Positions 59,717-64,000 of a stretch of DNA of 64,000 bases are shown piece by piece. The DNA is from Bacteroidaceae bacterium (GTDB lineage Bacteria; Bacteroidota; Bacteroidia; Bacteroidales; Bacteroidaceae). Position numbers and translations under genes: made by a program. The notes under the pieces were generated by a model. That model was not told where the DNA came from and ran no database searches. It worked only from the letters and a program-made list of their open reading frames with translations. The stretch lies in the NCBI GenBank assembly GCA_017933995.1, contig JAGBKI010000033.1, positions 1 to 64,000 on the forward strand, in the 5' to 3' direction. Each line of letters opens with the position of its first letter. Position 1 is the stretch's first letter.

Positions 59717-60967
59717 TTATAGTTCATCCCAATGCTTGGAGTATGATTCAAGCAGTTTGAGGGGAATTTGTAGCTCTGTGGCTGTCTTGCGCCAATCCTT
59801 GATGGTCTCACGAACCTCTTCGATAATCTCTGTGGCCTCCTGCCTTTCAATCATATAGCTCTCGCTGGCGGCGAGTAATGCGTTTACGTTAGATTCTTCT
59901 GAGTATTCATCGATGAGCAGGCATTGATGTGACTTAGCTCCTGGGTTGATGTCGTATGCAGGCGAGAGTGTCCAACCCTTAGGGGTAAGCAGAAAACCGT
60001 GATTGCGGAAGTGGTCATCGGTGTTGCCGAACATGACGTTGAATGCTACTCTTCGATAGAGTTCTCTGAGATTCTGCCGCACCTCAGTACAACCGCGAAG
60101 GATGAAATCCACTATGTCTAAATAGCCATTACCTGTGCTGCTACCCGCCCCGTCATCAAGACCGAGCAATGACATGGCAGAAGCAAAATGTATGCGACGA
60201 CCATCTTTTGTTCGGTCGAAGCGCTCGGAGAGCAACAAATCGCAATCTCTGGAAATCTTGATGGTTCGGGTCTTCGCCACATTGATGCCAGCCTTGGCTG
60301 CAAGCTGATGTGAAAAATGCTCAATGAGTTCCGTATTATCCAAATCCTTCTTTGACGGGAATTTTGCCACATATAGCGTACCATCTGTATCAACCACATT
60401 GGCCTTCGGGCGAGCACCTCCAAGCGAGGTTCCTGGGTCAATCAACTGGTCAAGCCAACGTTGTTCGGGCAATTCGTTACGTTCTTCTGCCACCTCTATT
60501 TCATGACATGCATCGCATAGGGCGCGCAGGCTCTCCATTGGAGGTACAAGATATTTTGTGCTTGCGTTGATATAGCCTTCGCCACCTTCCTCTCTATAGC
60601 GTATGCCCCCCATACGAGTAAAGTCCTCAATACCGATAAGATAGTCGTAGCTGGTGAGCATTCGTTTAGGTCTGCCTTCCGACTGTGCTACAAGTCGCTC
60701 TCTGCGGTCAAGCAGCAAGCGACCCCAACGGTCAGGAAAGGAGTCTTTGACAAATCCAAACACGCTATCATTACTACGAGGATGCTGCAAGGATGGAACA
60801 TTCATCAAGTCGCCACTAAGCAGGATGCCACCATGCTGTTTTAACCACTGACGAGAATACTCAAAGACAAAATGGTCTTTGCCACGAACGTGTTCGTAGC
60901 CTAACAATCCTATCTCCTCAGGGGCAGCAAGGAAATCAAAATCCGCGTAAACCGTTATCCTTTTCAT
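59717..60967 (-). CDS. hipA: HipA-family serine/threonine kinase toxin
   Basis: 416 aa with the N-terminal HipA beta subdomain ('VKDSFPDRWGRLLLDRRE'), 'GGARPKANVVDTDGTLYVAKFPSK' (ATP-loop region with the catalytic Lys), the catalytic loop 'NVMFGNTDDHFRNHGFLL' with Asp, and 'WTLSPAYDINP' with the Mg-binding Asp. HipA-type toxins phosphorylate aminoacyl-tRNA synthetases and cause growth arrest or persistence. It follows the HipB-like gene by 18 bp. GC is visibly lower than in the core genes, fitting an island origin. Confidence 0.92.
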   Translation of the reverse strand: MKRITVYADFDFLAAPEEIGLLGYEHVRGKDHFVFEYSRQWLKQHGGILLSGDLMNVPSLQHPRSNDSVFGFVKDSFPDRWGRLLLDRRERLVAQSEGRPKRMLTSYDYLIGIEDFTRMGGIRYREEGGEGYINASTKYLVPPMESLRALCDACHEIEVAEERNELPEQRWLDQLIDPGTSLGGARPKANVVDTDGTLYVAKFPSKKDLDNTELIEHFSHQLAAKAGINVAKTRTIKISRDCDLLLSERFDRTKDGRRIHFASAMSLLGLDDGAGSSTGNGYLDIVDFILRGCTEVRQNLRELYRRVAFNVMFGNTDDHFRNHGFLLTPKGWTLSPAYDINPGAKSHQCLLIDEYSEESNVNALLAASESYMIERQEATEIIEEVRETIKDWRKTATELQIPLKLLESYSKHWDEL

Positions 60968-60985
60968 AGACTTTCATTCAATAGC

Positions 60986-61285
60986 TTATTTTCTCAACAA
61001 CTCTGCATCCTGGAGCTGCCTGCCAAGAGCATCATCAGCTGCAAGCAGGGTGATATCGTTTTCCAAATTCAGTGCAAAGAGTACACGAGCGTAAATGCCC
61101 ATAGAGACCGTCGGGTCGCCATGTTCCACTTTTGAAACAGTCAGCCTTGTCACCGTTGCCCTGTCAGCTATATCCTGCATGGACAGATGTCTGCGCTTAC
61201 GGGCCAGCATAATCTGTTCGCCCATTATTTTCAGATTCTGGCTCAATGCCCTTGGCATCGTTTTGCCAAATGTATTCTTTCCCAT
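60986..61285 (-). CDS. hipB: HipB-like XRE antitoxin
   Basis: 99 aa with an XRE HTH ('LARKRRHLSMQDIADRATVTRLTVSKVEHGDPTVSMGIYARVLFALN'). It precedes hipA on the same transcript, as antitoxin and autorepressor. The N-terminal 'MGKNTFGKTMPRALSQN' is a little longer than in E. coli HipB. Confidence 0.88.
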   Translation of the reverse strand: MGKNTFGKTMPRALSQNLKIMGEQIMLARKRRHLSMQDIADRATVTRLTVSKVEHGDPTVSMGIYARVLFALNLENDITLLAADDALGRQLQDAELLRK

Positions 61286-61304
61286 GATTGCGCGTTATTG
61301 GGTG

Positions 61305-61312
61305 CAAATTTA
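61305..61312 (-). promoter_or_regulatory. -7 box TAAATTTG for hipBA
   Basis: Consensus TAnnTTTG 20 bp before the hipB ATG. The AT-rich flank (gcaataaatatataatataac) is a likely HipB operator. Confidence 0.55.
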
Positions 61313-61570
61313 GCAATAAATATATAATATAACAAACATTTTTGGTAAAACTATGATTTGGCGTGTGTTGTTGATCTTATATTGAATTGTGTAATAGAGG
61401 CAAATTGAAAACGGAAAAGAAAACTTTGAAAAGGGACACCTTTGTACAGCTTAAAATAAAAACCCCAGATTCATCACCAGCAAGTACGACTGGGAGAGGA
61501 ACGACCGGGACTGCAAAAAACGACCCACCGATGTGAGCATTATTAAGAGGCTTGGCGGGTTCTGTTGGTG

Positions 61571-61578
61571 CAAAAGTA
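61571..61578 (-). promoter_or_regulatory. Minus-strand promoter box TACTTTTG with TTG at N20
   Basis: TTG, 20 bases, then TACTTTTG: close to the full Bacteroidetes sigma consensus. It points toward hipB 290 bp away; a distal hipBA promoter or a short RNA are both possible. Confidence 0.45.
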
Positions 61579-61619
61579 CGTTATCTTTTATTAACGGCCA
61601 ATTTTATTTGGACTAAAAA

Positions 61620-61805
61620 GGGCATCCCGATTTGAGATGCCTTTTTTATTTGCCCCTAACGCGTGAGGGAGGGTTACGCCTTGCGGTGTGATGCCATGCT
61701 GGCGGGGACTTCGCACTACCCATTACATCGTCCCTTCACGACTTACTTTTATATGTGAAAGGTTGCGGAGCTTGATATTATCGCGCCTATATGCAACGCT
61801 CTTTC
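61620..61805 (-). ncRNA. Candidate small RNA (promoter plus terminator, no ORF)
   Basis: A minus-strand promoter TTG-N19-TACTTTTG (box 61812-61819) is followed about 170 bp later by a hairpin ggcatctc...gggatgcc with a T5 run (61621-61641, minus strand). No plausible ORF lies between. This fits an RNA of about 185 bases. Predicted from signals only. Confidence 0.4.
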
Positions 61806-62025
61806 TGCCTGCAAAAGTAAGAAGTTATTCTCTAACCTCAAGTTTATTCTATTCCCTTTTTCAAAAAGTCTTGGGATTTTATGATTTATCTAACAATTTG
61901 GGCTTCCCCTTTTCGCAAACCGAGCTTGTAATCTCGGTCATTCGCTTCATTTCCTAGAACGAGCTTCGCTTTATCACAAGACAAAAGCCGCAAACGATGA
62001 GCTACGGTTTTCGTTTATTAATGTT

Positions 62026-62183
62026 GAAGCCTGCTGACAAGAGCAGGCTTCTATTACCGTTTTTAAGTACATTTTGCAGAGGCAAAGCCTGCAAGGGGAC
62101 TTTACATTCCAGCTGGATTTATAACTTAGTTCTTATAAAAACGATACCCGGCAGTTTGATTGCTCAGGGACTGTCGGGACTTA
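62026..62183 (-). ncRNA. Second candidate small RNA
   Basis: The promoter TTG-N21-TACTTTTG (box 62190-62197) is followed at once by the hairpin cccgacagt...actgccggg (62150-62181), and the gaagcctgct/agcaggcttc hairpin at 62026-62051 could end it. No T run follows on the minus strand, so the 3' end is uncertain. Confidence 0.3.
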
Positions 62184-62275
62184 ACACAGCAAAAGTACGA
62201 ACTTTTGTGTTATATTCCCAATCGTTTAAAAAATTACTTTTCAGACGAAACATAACACCTTTGCTTTCATTCAAA

Positions 62276-62310
62276 CAAAAGTCGCAAGTGATGAACCCGC
62301 GGCTTTTGTT
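62276..62310 (-). terminator. Hairpin after the HTH/toxin-like pair
   Basis: caaaagtcgc...gcggcttttg, 15 bases beyond the stop at 62325, with T-rich sequence on the minus strand. Confidence 0.55.
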
Positions 62311-62324
62311 GTTAGTTTTACTTG

Positions 62325-62636
62325 TTATGCTCCCACCATCGCTGCGCGGAAGCAGTCAATGCCTAAGCGGTCTTCTATTTCCGCAATGGACTTGAACGAG
62401 AAATTGACTTTGCCCGACAAAATCTTGCTTACATACTGCGGGCTGACGTCAAGGCGCGCGGCCACATCATTGCGGGACAAATTATTGTCCTGCATATAAT
62501 CAATGATGGCCAATGCTACGCCACGGGAACGGCGTAGCCACGACGCATTCTCGTGCCGCCACTGTGCGTCGGCGACAAAGGTGGAACGCTCACCAGACTG
62601 ATGGGCTTCCAAAAATTGTACGGCTCTCGTTTTCAT
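62325..62636 (-). CDS. HTH (XRE-type) antitoxin-like protein (103 aa)
   Basis: HTH region 'IIDYMQDNNLSRNDVAARLDVSPQYVSKILSGKVNFSFKSIAEIEDRLGID'. It overlaps the upstream 185-aa gene by 4 bp (ATGA), in the toxin-first order of HigBA-type pairs. Likely the antitoxin and operon regulator. Confidence 0.75.
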   Translation of the reverse strand: MKTRAVQFLEAHQSGERSTFVADAQWRHENASWLRRSRGVALAIIDYMQDNNLSRNDVAARLDVSPQYVSKILSGKVNFSFKSIAEIEDRLGIDCFRAAMVGA

Positions 62637-63190
62637 ATTTCATCCTCCTCTCTAAAATCGATAAAACTATCTGCGTCAAACACGCCGTTGTCCACCAAGT
62701 ATTGACGGCAACGGTTCAGTTTGTCAAGTTGCTCCTGCGTATGCGGGCGTTCTTGCATTGTTCGGGTTAGTTTGATGGCACCGCCCGTTATAACAAATAC
62801 ATTTTCTTCCAAACGGATGGCATAAACCCTTAGCCAACTAGCGTGACCGACACGATCCCAGTTGCGCGCTTTTTCGCGAGTTAGTTCGCGAACGGACATT
62901 TCCATAGTACCAAGTGGCTTGAATAGTTCATCCAAATTGTCGGTAAACGGAATATCCAATATCAGACGCTCTAACTGTTCGGCATCATCAAATGTGTCTT
63001 CTATCGCTTCACTTATTCGCTCAATGTGGAAATGTTCTTTGAGGTCACGATAATTCTCAATGAAGAACTTCATAAGGTACTCCATATCATTCCACGAGTC
63101 GAACAGCAGTGCTAGTTCGTTCTTGGGCTTCGCCGTATCGCGCACAGCCCAAAGGTGGTCTTTGCCTTCTATTATTCTTTCAAATTTCAT
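62633..63190 (-). CDS. Putative toxin-type partner of the HTH protein (185 aa)
   Basis: Landmarks: 'LWAVRDTAKPKNELALLFDSWNDMEYLMKFF' and 'SWLRVYAIRLEENVFVITGGAIKLTRTMQERPHTQEQLDKLNRCRQYL'. I recall similar Bacteroides proteins next to XRE genes, which suggests a toxin-antitoxin role, but no known toxin fold is evident to me. It is coupled to the HTH gene by a 4-bp overlap and is first in the operon. Confidence 0.6.
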   Translation of the reverse strand: MKFERIIEGKDHLWAVRDTAKPKNELALLFDSWNDMEYLMKFFIENYRDLKEHFHIERISEAIEDTFDDAEQLERLILDIPFTDNLDELFKPLGTMEMSVRELTREKARNWDRVGHASWLRVYAIRLEENVFVITGGAIKLTRTMQERPHTQEQLDKLNRCRQYLVDNGVFDADSFIDFREEDEI

Positions 63191-63198
63191 AGGTGCTG

Positions 63199-63206
63199 CA
63201 AAAGTA
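63199..63206 (-). promoter_or_regulatory. -7 box TACTTTTG immediately before the 185-aa gene
   Basis: It ends 8 bp from the ATG at 63190, so the message would be nearly leaderless, like that of the DUF177 gene. Confidence 0.5.
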
Positions 63207-63292
63207 GAAATAAAGTTTTAGATGTGTAACTTATAAGTTGCGTTTTTGTCGTTTTCTCTCGGACTTCTTTAAATAGAACTGGCTTTGGTTGA

Positions 63293-63469
63293 TGCAAACC
63301 TGCTGTCTACAACGGCCACAAGGACAAACGCCTTGAGAAGACGCGCGAGACGGACGAGAGCCGTTTGGAGGAGCGCACCGACTTCTCCGACGCTTTCGAC
63401 ACGCTCTACATCGGCTGCGAACGTTTCCCTCAGCAATCTACTGTGCTGCCGACGACTTCGGACTTTTGA
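63293..63469 (+). pseudogene. 3' fragment of an unrecognised gene
   Basis: An open frame without a start codon encodes 'AVYNGHKDKRLEKTRETDESRLEERTDFSDAFDTLYIGCERF' and then ends at TGA. The charged, protein-like composition suggests a gene remnant, perhaps from a mobilisation or plasmid gene. Its family is not recognised. Confidence 0.35.
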
Positions 63470-63529
63470 GCCGTGCGGATGATGTATGCCTTTGCTTTGT
63501 GAGGGTAAGACTTTAACGTGTTTTCGCCC

Positions 63530-63720
63530 CTCGCATTTCTACTGCAAAGGTAAGGGACGCTCCATTAGGTTCTGCCACAAGTGGCGAAGCGAAGCCCGCA
63601 AGGGTTTCCATAAAAATTTTGCCGCAGGCTTACCAAAATTTTGACGGACATCCTCCCTTGCAACCACTACGCGCCCACCTTTCGTAGGCAGTATAAATCA
63701 CGAGGGCAACCCCACAAGTC
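63530..63720 (+). promoter_or_regulatory. Upstream region resembling that of Bacteroidetes mobile-element operons
   Basis: 'ccattaggttctgcc...cgcaagggtttcc...aaaattttgccgcaggcttaccaaaattttg' contains inverted words (ggttctgcc-like and gccgcaggc; aaaattttg twice). From memory, similar leaders sit before operons of conjugative transposons. The exact role is unknown. Confidence 0.35.
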
Positions 63721-63744
63721 TTACTCTTAAAACTCACAAATCAA

Positions 63745-64000
63745 ATGAAAGCAAACATCATCCTCAAAGCACTCATCAAAAACGATGTCAATCTGGAATG
63801 CTGCGGAACCGTCCGCGTTGATGAAGAACTCACGTTCTCGGACTTCATCCATCGGTACTTCGATCCCGAATACCACGTCTTCTTCCTCACGCAGAAGTCG
63901 ATTGTCCCCGAAGGCGAATGGTTCTACGTCTGGCACACCGACGACATAGACTTCGGCTTCGGCGAGTGCTACACTATCCTCCGCATCGGCGGGCAGTCGC
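63745..64000 (+). CDS. Hypothetical protein, 3' truncated by the window edge
   Basis: ATG 63745 opens a frame that runs off the end (85 codons): 'MKANIILKALIKNDVNLECCGTVRVDEELTFSDFIHRYF' and 'EYHVFFLTQKSIVPEGEWFYVW'. The composition is that of a real protein and the opposite-strand ORF is a shadow. It follows the mobile-type leader and is probably the first gene of an integrated element. Function not recognised. Confidence 0.55.
   Translation, partial: MKANIILKALIKNDVNLECCGTVRVDEELTFSDFIHRYFDPEYHVFFLTQKSIVPEGEWFYVWHTDDIDFGFGECYTILRIGGQS

Overview
The window looks like chromosomal DNA of a GC-rich Bacteroidales bacterium, most likely Prevotellaceae. Direct evidence is the promoter type (TAnnTTTG -7 boxes, few Shine-Dalgarno sites) and the gene content: SusD- and fimbrillin-type lipoproteins, a Rho with a long N-terminal insertion, DUF4494, DUF4293, Bacteroidetes omega, GldE, and a C-terminal tail of the 'GVYI-NGKKVVIK' type on a giant surface protein. 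The genus is inference.

Left part (1-26.4 kb, almost all minus strand): an IS transposase start at the edge, a lipoprotein tyrosine phosphatase, an orphan antitoxin-like gene, and a broken SusD-like lipoprotein gene carrying a 110-bp tandem duplication and an in-frame stop. Next come a secreted coiled-coil protein, a C26-type glutamine amidotransferase with a cupin lipoprotein, and a surface-protein cluster: a 4.4-kaa LamG/GLUG giant, a lipoprotein, a fimbrillin-like protein and a small acidic protein. Upstream of the giant lie four direct repeats at an exact 22-bp period, then a frameshifted REP-type (RAYT) transposase gene and a TPR-TM-AraC regulator whose lipoprotein signal peptide is cut by TGA. 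Both of the last two genes carry palindromic REP/BIME-like DNA inside their reading frames.

Core part (26.5-55.7 kb): ppdK and rho (minus strand), three tandem tRNA-Val genes, then plus-strand housekeeping groups: DUF4494-yggS; bamD-rpoZ-DUF4293-ssb-gldE-phosphopantetheinyl transferase; a tripartite RND efflux pump followed by an lpxA-like gene; tRNA-Pro; a RelE-type toxin-antitoxin pair; a TonB-receptor-like barrel; DUF177-rpmF-fabH-era-der; and a GHL10-like secreted hydrolase.

Right part (55.7-64 kb): an accessory island. A beta-barrel N-terminus is joined to a C-terminus that looks foreign, and is followed at once by a complete IS3-family element. Beyond it are a gene-end fragment, hipBA, a gene-poor kilobase with strong minus-strand promoters, a second HTH-antitoxin/toxin-like pair and the start of what may be a conjugative or mobilizable element.

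The most striking unexplained pattern is a class of intergenic elements between neighbouring genes, at least a dozen of them. Each has two long imperfect inverted arms made of a short degenerate oligomer repeat, around a GC-rich core. Arms and cores appear to be exchangeable: the 10.2-kb copy has the core of the MITE-like CGTTGGCGGAATT elements but different arms.
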